DNA of 64,000 nucleotides from Acidobacteria bacterium UBA2994 (GCA_002346545.1 DEAA01000078.1:12280-76279); one strand, 5' to 3'; shown: positions 43,811 through 53,032, counted from the first letter of the stretch. Notes: generated by a model from the letters alone, not told the origin. Translations and numbers: made by a program.

Positions 43811-44590
43811 ATGCAACAACTGGTTGGAGCGCTTGTGAGCGCGGGCCTGGCCCTCGCGGTCCTGACCCCGTCAGCGGCGCAAGCGCCAGACGAGCTCGAT
43901 GTCATGAGCTCGGGCGGATTCACCGCCGCGTACCAGGACCTCTCCGGTGCCTTCACCGCCACGACCGGCATCGAGCTCCGCACTGTCTACGGCGCGTCGA
44001 TGGGCGGCGCAGCCACCTCCATCCCCAGCCGACTTCAACGCGGTGAACGGGCGGATGTCGTGATTCTGGCCCGTGCGGGGCTAGACCGCCTCGTCTCCGA
44101 GGGGCACGTGGTGGCCGGGAGCGAGGTCGACTTGGCCTCCTCGCTCGTTGGGATGGCGGTGCGAGACGGCGCCGCCGTGCCAGACATCAGCTCGGTTGAG
44201 GCCTTCGTGGCGACCCTGCTCACGGCCAAGTCTGTGGCCTATTCTGCCAGCGCGAGCGGCACCTATCTCGCCACCGAACTCTTTCCGCGCCTGGGCATCG
44301 CCGAGGCGATGGCGCTCAAGAGCATCCGCGTGGTGGGCGAACGGGTTGGCGCCGTGGTCGCCCGCGGCGATGCCACGGTCGGGTTCCAGCAGGTCAGCGA
44401 ACTGCTGCCGATCGACGGTATCACCTACGTTGGCCCGATCCCCGACGCGGTGCAGAAGATCACCACGTTCTCCGCCGGTTTGACGACCACCGCGAGACGC
44501 CCAGACGACGCGCGGCGACTCATCCAATTCCTGGCCGCCCCCGAAGCGGCACCGCTCATCGCCAAAGCGGGCATGACCCAGGCTAGGTGA
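43811..44590 (+). CDS. ModA-like periplasmic substrate-binding protein
   Basis: 259 residues with a signal peptide (MQQLVGALVSAGLALAV...SAAQ). The mature part has the ModA-type Venus-flytrap pattern 'LDVMSSGGFTAAYQDLSGAF', 'ERADVVILARAGLDRLVSEG', 'SVAYSASASGTYLATELF' and 'ARRPDDARRLIQFLA'. Ligands in the family include molybdate, tungstate and other oxyanions or organic anions. No ModB/ModC genes are adjacent, so it is an orphan, possibly a sensor or a stand-alone binding protein. Confidence 0.82.
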   Translation: MQQLVGALVSAGLALAVLTPSAAQAPDELDVMSSGGFTAAYQDLSGAFTATTGIELRTVYGASMGGAATSIPSRLQRGERADVVILARAGLDRLVSEGHVVAGSEVDLASSLVGMAVRDGAAVPDISSVEAFVATLLTAKSVAYSASASGTYLATELFPRLGIAEAMALKSIRVVGERVGAVVARGDATVGFQQVSELLPIDGITYVGPIPDAVQKITTFSAGLTTTARRPDDARRLIQFLAAPEAAPLIAKAGMTQAR

Positions 44591-44666
44591 CGTTCCGTTC
44601 CCCTGAATAAAAGCAAACCACCCGGCGGTCGCGTGCGTCTCACCTTGCAGAACACAAGGAGCACGC

Positions 44667-44870
44667 ATGAGACTCGACGCCTGCCTGGACGCCACCGACA
44701 ACGCTGGCGAAACCGAACTCCGCCGAGCAATGACCGTCGCACTCGCCCTGAAGGCCCCACACGGCCACGATGACTACAAGCGGTTCTACCGGCGAGTAAT
44801 GGAACAGCTCGACGCCGAACGCCGGGATCCCCGGCATTCACTTAGCGCTTGGCTCACCCAAGCGGCGTGA
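44667..44870 (+). CDS. Small hypothetical protein, 67 aa
   Basis: AAGGAG lies 6 bases before the ATG at 44667, and codon use is similar to neighbours. The product ('MRLDACLDATDNAGETELRR'...) is charged and helical with no signal peptide. I do not recognise it. It sits between the ModA-like gene and a convergent gene. Confidence 0.5.
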   Translation: MRLDACLDATDNAGETELRRAMTVALALKAPHGHDDYKRFYRRVMEQLDAERRDPRHSLSAWLTQAA

Positions 44871-44983
44871 TCAGCGCCGCATGGTCGCGTCGAAACGCCT
44901 CAGCAACCCCCACACCACAGCCACGTTAACCACGAGGCCGAGCACCGCAGTAGGACTCTAGGACTCGCCTGCCGAATCCCGCG

Positions 44984-47149
44984 CTACCTCGCTAGGGGAT
45001 CAGGCCTGAACTGGAAGCGCACCACCTTGCTGGGTGTGCCTTTCCCGGTCTCGGCGTGAAACGGTGCCCGAGTGCTCCAGGTGGCGTAGAGACCGCGCCC
45101 CTTCCAGCCACCATCGGGGTCGTCAATCCGTCCGTCCAGCCACTTAGTGTAGAAGCCGAGCGGATACGGCACCCGCATGACAACCCATTCGCCGTCCCGG
45201 AGCGCCAGCAGGCCCTCCGAAGCATTTCCGGTGCTGATGGGAACGTCGCGGCCGAGACCGAAGGTGTCGAACTGGTCCACCCAGGCATAGTAGGAGCCCT
45301 CGGCGCTGCCCGATCCCTCGACCCCCTTCATCTGCGGCAGCGGCTCCTCATAGAAGGTCCAGCCCTCCGGGCAGTGACGACCGGTGGCTTCCGGTCCGCT
45401 CAAAGGCCCGCGGCACCGACTGCGGTCGAAGCTTGCCAGGTGGCCGCTCGCGAGCGGGGTCCAGACGACGCCATTTCTATCGATGTCCATGCCGCGCGGC
45501 GAGTACACGTTCGGCTCGCTCGCGTCCTGATCCTCGAACGGCACCTCGAAGATCTCGGTCAACCCGGTCTCCGACGGGTTCTCACCCGGCACGAACCGCA
45601 GCAAGGCGCCCGGCATCCCGAGCGACGACCCCCACACGCTTCCATCGTTGGGATCAACCGACACCCCGTAGAACCCGGACCGGATCCGAGCATCCTTGCT
45701 TGAATCGACCGGCTCGCCCGGCTCGGTCCATTCGTCCCGGCGGCCGTTGCCGTTCGTGTCCAGCACCAGTGGGCTCCAACCCTGCGACGCCATCTCATCG
45801 CCGGTTTCGAGGAACTGATTGGTATTGAGCCACCCAATCACCTGACCGCCGCCACTGGTCCACAGGGTGTTGTCTTCATCCTCGGCAAAGATGAGGTGAT
45901 GGGTTGAGTAGCAGGTGCCGATCAACATGATCTCGCCGTCGGCCGGGTCGTACACCGCTAGGTGGCGCCCCGCCCGGGCATTCGGAAACGCCCGCGCCGA
46001 TGGATGCTCTGATCCTTCCAGGCACTCCGGCGGATTGTCCGGTCCTCGCACCCGGGAAGTCAGCCACACCCGACCGTCCTGGTCGAGCATCGGATTGTGG
46101 ATGTTCGTCTGGCTGTTCCAGATGGCCTCATCGCCCCAGTAGGGTGACGGCGCCAGCGGTGGACCGGCCGCGAGCGGAGTGTCTAGATCGCGCACCGGCA
46201 CAGGAATCTCTCGGATCGCATTGGCCACCGGGTCGAGCACCGGCACGTAGTCGGCGCTGGCCTCGAGTGCTCCATAAATCGGCCCGTTGGCGTTCACCGT
46301 GGGATCGCGCTTGTCAGTCGACACCTCGTCGTGGAGATACGCCTTCGGGTCGGCCCAGTCCCACTGGGTGATCACCACATTGCGCTCGAGCCCCTGTGGA
46401 CGTGCAGGCGCCTCCGACGGCAGCTCGCCCGCCATGATGCGGCCCGTCCAATCGGCGTACATCTGGAGCGCACGCTGCCGGCCTAAACGTTCGAGACCAC
46501 CCACCATGCTGCCACCCGCCTGCCCCGACTGGATTCGCCGGTCCCACGCCTCCACCAGCGAATCGAACTCGCCAAGCTCGGGCGGAATCTCGCGGGTCGC
46601 CTTGTTCCCGAGCGCATGGCATGCCGTACAGCCCCCCGACTTCACACCGCGGAGCCAGGCGGCCTGACTGGTCACATTCGGAGAAATGCCGTTGCCATCC
46701 TGCCCGGTGCCAGGGAACTCTTCATCCCCGGGTGCCTCGAGCAGCGCATACCAATACCCGGCGGGGTAGTACTGGGCGGCGGCACTCGCATCGGGCGCCA
46801 CCACGGCCCGGTGGTCCAGCCGCTCGCCCGGCGAGGCCTGCAGCCTGTTGGAATCGACCAAGCCGTACCCTCGCACCCAGACCTCGTAGGTGGCCTCGGG
46901 CAGATCGGGAATCAGATAGCGGCCCTGGTCGTCGGTCACGACCGTCCGGTTGAAGCGGGTAGGTAGCCCGGTGGTCTCCGCAATCACCCACACCCCGGCC
47001 TCTGGCCCGTTCGGTCCGGTGACCACACCCCCGATGTCATCGTCATCGATGGCCACCGCCGGCTGGGCGATCACCGATTTCCCGCAAGACGCCGTGCCCA
47101 CGAGCGCGAATAGACCGGCCACCGCGACGACTGCGTATCTCGCCCTCAT
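44984..47149 (-). CDS. Carboxypeptidase-regulatory / monoheme c / propeller fusion (copy 2)
   Basis: 721 residues. Two ATGs in tandem (47152, 47149) follow GGGAGAGGA; the second has the better spacing. The N-terminus 'LFALVGTASCGKS' is a lipobox, so this copy is probably a lipoprotein, unlike copy 1 at 12764. A regulatory beta-sandwich (about 38-115), the heme motif 'CTACH' (174-178) and the long propeller-like region follow. Shared stretches with copy 1 include 'GVWVIAET' and 'VWVRGYGLVDS'. It precedes, by 53 bp on the same strand, the PQQ dehydrogenase and could accept its electrons. Confidence 0.84.
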   Translation of the reverse strand: MRARYAVVAVAGLFALVGTASCGKSVIAQPAVAIDDDDIGGVVTGPNGPEAGVWVIAETTGLPTRFNRTVVTDDQGRYLIPDLPEATYEVWVRGYGLVDSNRLQASPGERLDHRAVVAPDASAAAQYYPAGYWYALLEAPGDEEFPGTGQDGNGISPNVTSQAAWLRGVKSGGCTACHALGNKATREIPPELGEFDSLVEAWDRRIQSGQAGGSMVGGLERLGRQRALQMYADWTGRIMAGELPSEAPARPQGLERNVVITQWDWADPKAYLHDEVSTDKRDPTVNANGPIYGALEASADYVPVLDPVANAIREIPVPVRDLDTPLAAGPPLAPSPYWGDEAIWNSQTNIHNPMLDQDGRVWLTSRVRGPDNPPECLEGSEHPSARAFPNARAGRHLAVYDPADGEIMLIGTCYSTHHLIFAEDEDNTLWTSGGGQVIGWLNTNQFLETGDEMASQGWSPLVLDTNGNGRRDEWTEPGEPVDSSKDARIRSGFYGVSVDPNDGSVWGSSLGMPGALLRFVPGENPSETGLTEIFEVPFEDQDASEPNVYSPRGMDIDRNGVVWTPLASGHLASFDRSRCRGPLSGPEATGRHCPEGWTFYEEPLPQMKGVEGSGSAEGSYYAWVDQFDTFGLGRDVPISTGNASEGLLALRDGEWVVMRVPYPLGFYTKWLDGRIDDPDGGWKGRGLYATWSTRAPFHAETGKGTPSKVVRFQFRPDPLAR

Positions 47150-47202
47150 CATTCCTCTCCCGTCTCCCGCCGCCGGCAACCTCAGTTTGCTGCGGACGCT
47201 GC

Positions 47203-49170
47203 CTACGGCAATGCCAGCGCCACCCACTCACTCTCCATCCCGGTCCAGCCAACCGTGACGACGATGTACTGTTTCCCGCCAGCCATGTAGGTAATGGGCG
47301 CGGCGCTGGTACCTCCCGGCAACGCGATGTCGGCAACGGTCTCGCCCGTTGCCTTGTCATAGGCGCGAAGCACTTTCCCGCCCACGAACTCAGGCAGCAC
47401 CACCATGCCACGATCGACGCCCTCTCCCAGGAAAACGAGCGTCCGGGTGATCAACGGCGACACCCGTCCAGCCTGTCCCAGCGGCGGCAGATCAAGCCCA
47501 GCCAGCGCGGGATGATCCTTGGGACCTTCCCCATTTGGGACACTCCAACGAATCTCTCCGGCATTCAGATCGATCGCCACCAGGCTACCCCAGGGTGGCT
47601 TCAGAAGCGGCAGGCCCTGCGGTCCCTCGGCGACGTTCAGCGACTCCATAACGAAGTCGACATCAGAGCGTGGGTGCTCGGAGCGGACCAGCCCGACGAC
47701 GGCCGGGTTGCGCACAGTCGGGACATACAACCACCCAGTGTCTGGGTCGATGCCAGCGCCACTCCAATCCGCCCCGCCGACCAGTCCCGGCGCCTGGATC
47801 GTCCCCAACGTACCGCCAGGGCTCTCGTCGATGATGGTGGGTGGCGTGAACAACGGGCCGGACACGTAGCGCGAGAAGATCTCGCGTGCCTCCCGGTTCA
47901 GCTCCGGTGTCACGTCGTTCAGGTCGTCGATCGTGACACCCTGGTGCTCGAACGGCGGCGGCTTGGTAGGAAACGGTTGGGTCGGCGCGTACCACTCCCC
48001 CGGGACGTCGCCCGCCTGTACCGGCCGTTCCTCGATTGGCCAGACCGGTTCGCCGGAAGCGCGGTCGAACACGTAGGTGAATCCCTGCTTACTGACGATT
48101 GCGACCGCCTTAATCTCCCGCCCGTCAACGGTGATATCAACGAGGTTCGGAGCAGCCGGAAAGTCGTAGTCCCACAATCCGTGGTGCACCGCCTGGAAAT
48201 GCCACACCAGCTCGCCGGTACGGGCGTCGAGACAGACCAGGCTCTCGGCGAACAGGTTGTCACCCGGCCGATGCCCGCCGTAGTAGTCGTTGGTCGGGGT
48301 CGACAGTGGCAGGTAGACGAGCCCGAGTTCCTCGTCACCGCTGGGCCAGGCCCACATGTTGGTGTTTCCTGTGTATTCCCAGGACGGCCGGTCTTCATTC
48401 GGCGCGATCAGCCACGTCTCGTTGCCAACCTCCCCATCCTGCGGCACCGTGTGGAAGATCCACAGCTGCTCACCGGTCCGGACGTCGAACCCGCGGACGT
48501 CACCTGGCGCCGCCTCCTTACGCGCTGGCTGGGTCCGGTTCACGTAGTCGGTGTTGGCCGACCCGATGACGACCACATCGCTGACCACCAACGGCGCCGA
48601 CCGCCAGACGAAGCGCTCGACCGGACGGATGTCGTAACCGAGCGTGAGATCGACCGCACCGTCGACGCCAAACTCTGAATAGCGTGCGCCCGTGACCGCA
48701 TTGAGCGCCACTAGCTCAGCCCCAACGACGGCCACGACCCTGGCGTCGTCGCTCTCGGAATCCTCCCAGTAGGCAACGCCACGACTGGCGCTGCCCACCC
48801 GATCGAGCCCGTCCGGCAACGGGTCGAACCAGACCACCTCGCCGGTGACCGCATCGAGCGCTGCCACCGTGCCGAGCGCCGTGCTCACGAACACACGGCC
48901 GTCGGCCATCAGCGGCGTGTTCTGGACCACGGCGGGCGGCCGCACCGTGCTGTTCCCACGCACGGCGGCGGGAATGGTCGACTGACGCCACACGATCTCG
49001 AGTTGGCCGACATTCGCTGCGGTAATCTGATCGAGCCTCGAGTACTTCGTGCCTGCCAAATCTGAGCCATAGGCGTGCCACTCGCCGGTCTGCCCGGACG
49101 CCACGCTGGCGACGCCGACCAGAAGCCCGGCCGCAACGATCCGGAACACTCCAAACCCGTTACTCGACAT
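47203..49170 (-). CDS. PQQ-dependent dehydrogenase (eight-bladed quinoprotein)
   Basis: 655 residues. AGGAGGGCGG precedes the ATG at 49170. A signal peptide ends 'VASGQ'. 'EWHAYGSDLAGTKYSRLDQIT' at the N-terminus and 'NTNMWAWPSGDEELGLVYLP', 'VHHGLWDYDFPAAPNLVDI', 'GFTYVFDRASGEPVWPIEE' match GCD/quinoprotein-type propellers that oxidise alcohols or sugars with PQQ in the periplasm. There is no fused cytochrome domain, so an external carrier is needed; the monoheme fusion protein 54 bp downstream is a plausible partner. No PQQ synthesis genes nearby. Confidence 0.9.
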   Translation of the reverse strand: MSSNGFGVFRIVAAGLLVGVASVASGQTGEWHAYGSDLAGTKYSRLDQITAANVGQLEIVWRQSTIPAAVRGNSTVRPPAVVQNTPLMADGRVFVSTALGTVAALDAVTGEVVWFDPLPDGLDRVGSASRGVAYWEDSESDDARVVAVVGAELVALNAVTGARYSEFGVDGAVDLTLGYDIRPVERFVWRSAPLVVSDVVVIGSANTDYVNRTQPARKEAAPGDVRGFDVRTGEQLWIFHTVPQDGEVGNETWLIAPNEDRPSWEYTGNTNMWAWPSGDEELGLVYLPLSTPTNDYYGGHRPGDNLFAESLVCLDARTGELVWHFQAVHHGLWDYDFPAAPNLVDITVDGREIKAVAIVSKQGFTYVFDRASGEPVWPIEERPVQAGDVPGEWYAPTQPFPTKPPPFEHQGVTIDDLNDVTPELNREAREIFSRYVSGPLFTPPTIIDESPGGTLGTIQAPGLVGGADWSGAGIDPDTGWLYVPTVRNPAVVGLVRSEHPRSDVDFVMESLNVAEGPQGLPLLKPPWGSLVAIDLNAGEIRWSVPNGEGPKDHPALAGLDLPPLGQAGRVSPLITRTLVFLGEGVDRGMVVLPEFVGGKVLRAYDKATGETVADIALPGGTSAAPITYMAGGKQYIVVTVGWTGMESEWVALALP

Positions 49171-49256
49171 TCCGCCCTCCTGTGCCCGCAGTCTACCGTC
49201 GGCCGACGGCCCTTGTCTCCTTGAAGCCGTCGACCTTGACCGCTCGGGACTGTGAA

Positions 49257-49285
49257 TTGACGTTTGGGTACAGGGCCAATAGGAC
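49257..49285 (+). promoter_or_regulatory. Possible promoter TTGACG-17-TAGGAC
   Basis: TTGACG at 49257-49262 and TAGGAC at 49280-49285 with 17-bp spacing, 13 bases before the ATG at 49299. The -10 is a weak match. Confidence 0.35.
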
Positions 49286-49298
49286 GTTACGCTTGAGC

Positions 49299-49964
49299 AT
49301 GGTGGTCAGGTTCGTTCCACTTCTCGCCTTTGCCCTTGTTAGCTGCCAGCAGCTGACCTGGGAGCAGTACATGGAGGCTGCGGCGTTCGCCTACCAGGAC
49401 CAGGCGTTCACCGAGGCCGAAGAGATGTATCTAGCCGCGGAGGCGCACGCGCACGCGTTCCCGCCCGACGACCCGCGGCTGGCTTTCACACTTGGGAATC
49501 TGGCCGACTTCTATCACTCGCAGGCCCGCGACGAAGAAGCCGAACCGTTATTCCGCGAGGCGCTGAACCGTCTCCAGCGAGTGGACGGTCCCGACTCGCC
49601 ACGGGTGGCCCGCTTCGTCGCAGATCTGGCCATCTTCTACACGGCCATCGACAGGCCCGAGGATGCCGAACCGCTCTACCTGAGGGCGCTCGACACCCTG
49701 GAATGGGATCTGGGCCCGTACCACCGAGATGTCATCGTACTCCGCACGGCCCTGGCTGGCTTCTATCAAACCGAACGGCGCTACGCCGAGGCCGACCCGT
49801 TATACCGGGAAGTCCTGGCCATTCTGCGATCGTCCGACGACGCCGATCCCGACCAGTTCCTGACCGTCCTCGACGAGTACGCGGCGCTGCTGCGCGCGGC
49901 GGGCCGGGAGACCGAAGCGGCGCCCTTCGCCACCGAGGCACAGGCCATCCGTGATGCCCTCTGA
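49299..49964 (+). CDS. TPR-repeat lipoprotein
   Basis: 221 residues. 'LLAFALVSC' is a lipobox close to the N-terminus. The rest is four to five tetratricopeptide-like units, e.g. 'AAFAYQDQAFTEAEEMYLAA', 'LADFYHSQARDEEAEPLFRE', 'FYTAIDRPEDAEPLYLRA', 'FYQTERRYAEADPLYREV'. It is probably a periplasmic scaffold or binding protein. The ATG at 49299 is favoured because it starts the lipoprotein signal. The NHL gene begins 22 bp downstream. Confidence 0.83.
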   Translation: MVVRFVPLLAFALVSCQQLTWEQYMEAAAFAYQDQAFTEAEEMYLAAEAHAHAFPPDDPRLAFTLGNLADFYHSQARDEEAEPLFREALNRLQRVDGPDSPRVARFVADLAIFYTAIDRPEDAEPLYLRALDTLEWDLGPYHRDVIVLRTALAGFYQTERRYAEADPLYREVLAILRSSDDADPDQFLTVLDEYAALLRAAGRETEAAPFATEAQAIRDAL

Positions 49965-49986
49965 TGAACCAGGAGACGCGCACCCC

Positions 49987-51039
49987 ATGAGAACCTTGAT
50001 CACCAGCCTGGCGATGCTCCCACTACTCATCGCCGTCCCGCGGGCGGCGACCGTGACGACGGTCATCGGCACCGGCACCGCCGGCCTGTCGGACACCGAA
50101 GTCGCCAATCCCTACGGCGTGGTCATCGGGCCCGACGGCGCGATGTATTTCTGCGACCTCGACAACCAGCGCATCCGGCGCATGGACCTCACCACCGGCC
50201 GCACCACTGTGATCGCCGGCACCGGCGAGCGTGGCTACAGCGGTGATGGCGGCCAGGCGACCGAAGCGGCGCTCAACATGCCGCACGAAATCCAGTTCGA
50301 CGCCGATGGGCATCTCTTCATCGTCGAACGCGACAGCCACAGCGTACGCCGGGTCGACGCCAGTACCGGGATCATCACCACGGTGGCCGGCACCGGCGAG
50401 GCTGGCTTCTCGGGCGACGGCGGGCCGGCGCACCGTGCTCAGCTCAACCGACCCCATAGCATCGCGTTCGACCCCGAAGGGCGTCTGCTCATCTGCGACA
50501 TCGGCAATCACCGCATCCGGAGAGTGGGCGCCGACGGCCAAATAGAAACGTGGGGCGGCACGGGTGAGCGGGAACCGACGCCCGACGGCGCGCCGCTTGC
50601 GGGAACGCCGCTCAACGGCCCCCGCGCGATGGCCAGCGACCCGGAAGGCAACCTGTATTTGGCGCTGCGAGAAGGTAATGCGATCTACAGGATCGACCTC
50701 GCCACCGAGACGATCCATCACGTGGCCGGCACCGGCGAGCAGGGTTACACCGGGGACGGCGGCCTCGCCCACACCGCAACCCTGGCCGGACCCAAGGGGC
50801 TAGCCTACGCCGAGGGACGACTCTATATCGCCGATACGGAGAACCATGTCATCCGCATGGTCAACGTCGCTGCAGGGACGATCTCGACGGTGTTGGGGAA
50901 CGGTGAACGCGGCGATGGCCCCGAAAACGACCCGCTCGAATGCAAGACCAACCGCCCGCACGGCATCTTCTACACCACCGACGCCGGTCTCTACGTCGGC
51001 GACAGCGAGGCGCACCGGATTCGGCTGCTGAGCGATTAG
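49987..51039 (+). CDS. NHL-repeat propeller protein, secreted
   Basis: 350 residues. The ATG at 49987 follows CCAGGAGACG. A signal peptide (MRTLITSLAMLPLLIAVPRAA) precedes about six blades each with 'V-A-G-T-G-E-x-G-Y/F-S/T-G-D-G-G', such as 'VIAGTGERGYSGDGG', 'TVAGTGEAGFSGDGG' and 'HVAGTGEQGYTGDGG', the NHL repeat. It may bind ligands or act as a lyase-like propeller; no catalytic residues stand out. Its stop overlaps the convergent TPR gene by 4 bp. Confidence 0.88.
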   Translation: MRTLITSLAMLPLLIAVPRAATVTTVIGTGTAGLSDTEVANPYGVVIGPDGAMYFCDLDNQRIRRMDLTTGRTTVIAGTGERGYSGDGGQATEAALNMPHEIQFDADGHLFIVERDSHSVRRVDASTGIITTVAGTGEAGFSGDGGPAHRAQLNRPHSIAFDPEGRLLICDIGNHRIRRVGADGQIETWGGTGEREPTPDGAPLAGTPLNGPRAMASDPEGNLYLALREGNAIYRIDLATETIHHVAGTGEQGYTGDGGLAHTATLAGPKGLAYAEGRLYIADTENHVIRMVNVAAGTISTVLGNGERGDGPENDPLECKTNRPHGIFYTTDAGLYVGDSEAHRIRLLSD

Positions 51040-51662
51040 GGGAGTTGCTCACGATGCACGACGGCGACGGCGTGCATGTAGCCGCCAGCGCCGGCGAAGC
51101 GATCCTCGGCGGCAGCTAGGATTGCGGGCCTGGCCTCATCGTCGCGCCCCATTGCTTCGAGGTAGAGGCCAATGTAGAGATGGGCGTAAAACCGGGCACG
51201 CGGCTGTTCGCCCGCCGCGGCCATCACCTCCTCGGGTGAGAGCCGACCGGCGAACATTTCGTAGACCTGAGTCATCGGCCGACGACCATCCGGCCCGACG
51301 GGCAACAACGCCTCCACCGCCGCGTCAGGCGAGTCGGCGCGCGCCACACACAGGAAGTGCCAGGCGGCGTTCTCGACATCGTTGGGGTTCACCAGCCGGT
51401 GCGACTCAAACATCCGCCGGCAATCGTCATAGCGACCGACGTAGTAAAGGGCAATCCCCCGCTGCCAGAGCTGCGGCGCCGCCTCCGGCACCAGTTCGGC
51501 AACTCGGTCGAAGCCGGTCACCGACGCCTCCACCCGCCCCGCGATGAAATCGGTCTCGGCTTGACGCAGAATCTCTCGCGGCGTCTGCGCAGCAGCGCAA
51601 GTCGAGCTCAGCAGAAAGATGGTCCACACCAACTTCCAGCGAGGGGGAGCAACCTTCCGCAT
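51036..51662 (-). CDS. TPR-type secreted protein
   Basis: 208 residues. The ATG at 51662 begins a signal peptide (MRKVAPPRWKLVWTIFLLSSTCAAAQ). TPR-like helices follow: 'RQAETDFIAGRVEASVTGFD', 'WQRGIALYYVGRYDDCRRMF', 'HLYIGLYLEAMGRDDEARPA'. It is similar in style to NlpI-like scaffolds. The FKBP gene lies 14 bp upstream on the same strand, so a joint transcript is likely. Confidence 0.78.
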   Translation of the reverse strand: MRKVAPPRWKLVWTIFLLSSTCAAAQTPREILRQAETDFIAGRVEASVTGFDRVAELVPEAAPQLWQRGIALYYVGRYDDCRRMFESHRLVNPNDVENAAWHFLCVARADSPDAAVEALLPVGPDGRRPMTQVYEMFAGRLSPEEVMAAAGEQPRARFYAHLYIGLYLEAMGRDDEARPAILAAAEDRFAGAGGYMHAVAVVHREQLP

Positions 51663-51676
51663 CGGGCTCTTCGCGG

Positions 51677-52114
51677 TCAGAGGATCTCCAGCAATTCGAT
51701 GTCGAACACCAGCGCCGAATCTGGAGGAATGGAACCCTGGCCGCCGGATCCGTATCCAAGGCCTGGTGGGATAATCAAACGCCGCTGACCACCGACTCGC
51801 ATCCCGCGCACTCCGGCATCCCAGCCGGCAATGACCTGCCCCGCCCCCACGATGAAGCTGAAGCCAGCTTCTGACGACTGGTCGAACTGCATCCCCTTGT
51901 TCTCTACAGCGCTCAGGTCGTAGAGCCATCCCGTGTAGGCGACCAGCACGGCGTTACCATTGTCGACTTCTGGTCCGGTGCCCACGACCAGGTCGATGAT
52001 CTGGAACGGCACGCTGAGTCCGGGTTGATCGTCGTTGCCGCCGCACCCAGCGGCAACAACGGCCGTCGCCAGGAAGGCAATCAGCAAGGCGGAACGTAAT
52101 CTGAGCGACGTCAT
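51677..52114 (-). CDS. FKBP-type peptidyl-prolyl isomerase lipoprotein
   Basis: 145 residues. 'LATAVVAAGCGG' is a lipobox. The isomerase domain has 'VLVAYTGWLYD', 'FDQSSEAGFSFIVGAGQVI', 'GWDAGVRGMRVGGQRRLIIP' and 'LVFDIELLEI', covering the FK506-binding pocket (Tyr, Phe, Asp, Val-Ile, Trp). It is a single-domain FKBP of typical size acting on periplasmic proteins. Promoter TATACT at 52176-52171, divergent from the lectin-like gene. Confidence 0.93.
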   Translation of the reverse strand: MTSLRLRSALLIAFLATAVVAAGCGGNDDQPGLSVPFQIIDLVVGTGPEVDNGNAVLVAYTGWLYDLSAVENKGMQFDQSSEAGFSFIVGAGQVIAGWDAGVRGMRVGGQRRLIIPPGLGYGSGGQGSIPPDSALVFDIELLEIL

Positions 52115-52170
52115 CTGATGGCGAACTCCCGTAGTGCGGTGCGCGAGCCAGCTCCTCGGACCGCAGAGCT

Positions 52171-52176
52171 ACAGTA
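52171..52176 (-). promoter_or_regulatory. -10 box TATACT for the FKBP/TPR pair
   Basis: The minus strand reads TATACT about 57 bases upstream of the ATG at 52114. It shares a 180-bp divergent gap with the plus-strand promoter at 52190. Confidence 0.45.
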
Positions 52177-52189
52177 TACGTGCGGCCTC

Positions 52190-52218
52190 GGCCGACATCC
52201 GGCCAGAGCGGCTATAAT
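52190..52218 (+). promoter_or_regulatory. Promoter CCGACA-17-TATAAT of the lectin-like gene
   Basis: A consensus TATAAT at 52213-52218 has a TTGACA-like CCGACA 17 bp upstream. The ATG at 52295 follows AAGGAG. Confidence 0.55.
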
Positions 52219-52294
52219 CGGTCCTTTCGTGGACTAGTATTCTCGTTTAGTTCCACACTGACGGTCTGGAACCTCGAGCCAAGGAGATTAAGGC

Positions 52295-52936
52295 ATGAGA
52301 ACCATCAAGATGCTCGGTGCGGTCGCGCTACTGGCGCTGGTCAGCGTCTCGCCCTCCGAGGGGCAAGCTGCGGACATGACGTTCTTCCTGACGAGCGAGG
52401 GCCCTGGTGACGGCGCGAATCTTGGCGGCCTTGCCGGCGCCGACGCGCACTGCCAGTCGCTCGCCGCCGCGGTAGGTGCTGGTAGCCGTACTTGGCGCGC
52501 GTATTTGAGCACAACCGGTACCGGTGGCGAAAACGCACGCGACCGGATCGGTCAGGGACCCTGGCAGAACATCGCCGGCGACGTCGTGGCCACCAGCCTC
52601 GACACCCTGCACTACGAGAACAACCTGACCAAGGAAACCGTGCTGAACGAGCAGGGAGGAATGACGCCCGGCCGCGGTGACGACCCGAACCAGCACGACA
52701 TCTTGACCGGCTCCTACCTCGACGGCACCGCGGTGTCTGGCAGCGACGACACCACCTGCCGCAACTGGACCTCGAACGCGGCCGACGGCAGCGGTATGGT
52801 CGGGCACTTCGATCGGACCGGCGGCGGCCCGAACCCGAACTCCTGGAACTCGGCACACGGGTCCCGCGGCTGCGGACAAGCCAACCTGCAGGCCACCGGC
52901 GGAAACGGCTACTTCTACTGCTTTGCGATCGACTAG
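52295..52936 (+). CDS. Lectin-like secreted protein, copy 2
   Basis: 213 residues. A Sec signal peptide (MRTIKMLGAVALLALVSVSPSEGQA) replaces the lipobox and linker of copy 1 (8139-8903). From 'MTFFLTSEGPGDGANLGGLA' onward the two align throughout: 'GADAHCQSLAAA', 'WRAYLSTTG', 'ENARDRIGQGPWQN', 'HDILTGSYLDGTA', 'CRNWTSN', 'GYFYCFAID'. It is the DUF1554/endostatin-like fold annotated as lectin in databases; ligand unknown. AAGGAG precedes the ATG by 8 bases. Confidence 0.82.
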   Translation: MRTIKMLGAVALLALVSVSPSEGQAADMTFFLTSEGPGDGANLGGLAGADAHCQSLAAAVGAGSRTWRAYLSTTGTGGENARDRIGQGPWQNIAGDVVATSLDTLHYENNLTKETVLNEQGGMTPGRGDDPNQHDILTGSYLDGTAVSGSDDTTCRNWTSNAADGSGMVGHFDRTGGGPNPNSWNSAHGSRGCGQANLQATGGNGYFYCFAID

Positions 52937-52960
52937 TCATCCCACACCCGCTCATCATTC

Positions 52961-52999
52961 GGAGACCGGGGCGAGCAGCCAGCGCTCGCCCCGGTCTCC
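52961..52999 (+). terminator. 16-bp perfect hairpin after the lectin-like gene
   Basis: 52961-52976 and 52984-52999 are exact reverse complements with a 7-base loop, 24 bases after the stop. No T-tract follows, so it is terminator-like or an mRNA end-stabiliser. Confidence 0.55.
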
Positions 53000-53032
53000 G
53001 GCCTCTAGCGGTTAGCGCAGTCCGACCGGCCC

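Noticed and set aside
47512..48678. 388-codon open frame on the plus strand
   Set aside because: Antisense to the PQQ dehydrogenase; no start signal and no domain.
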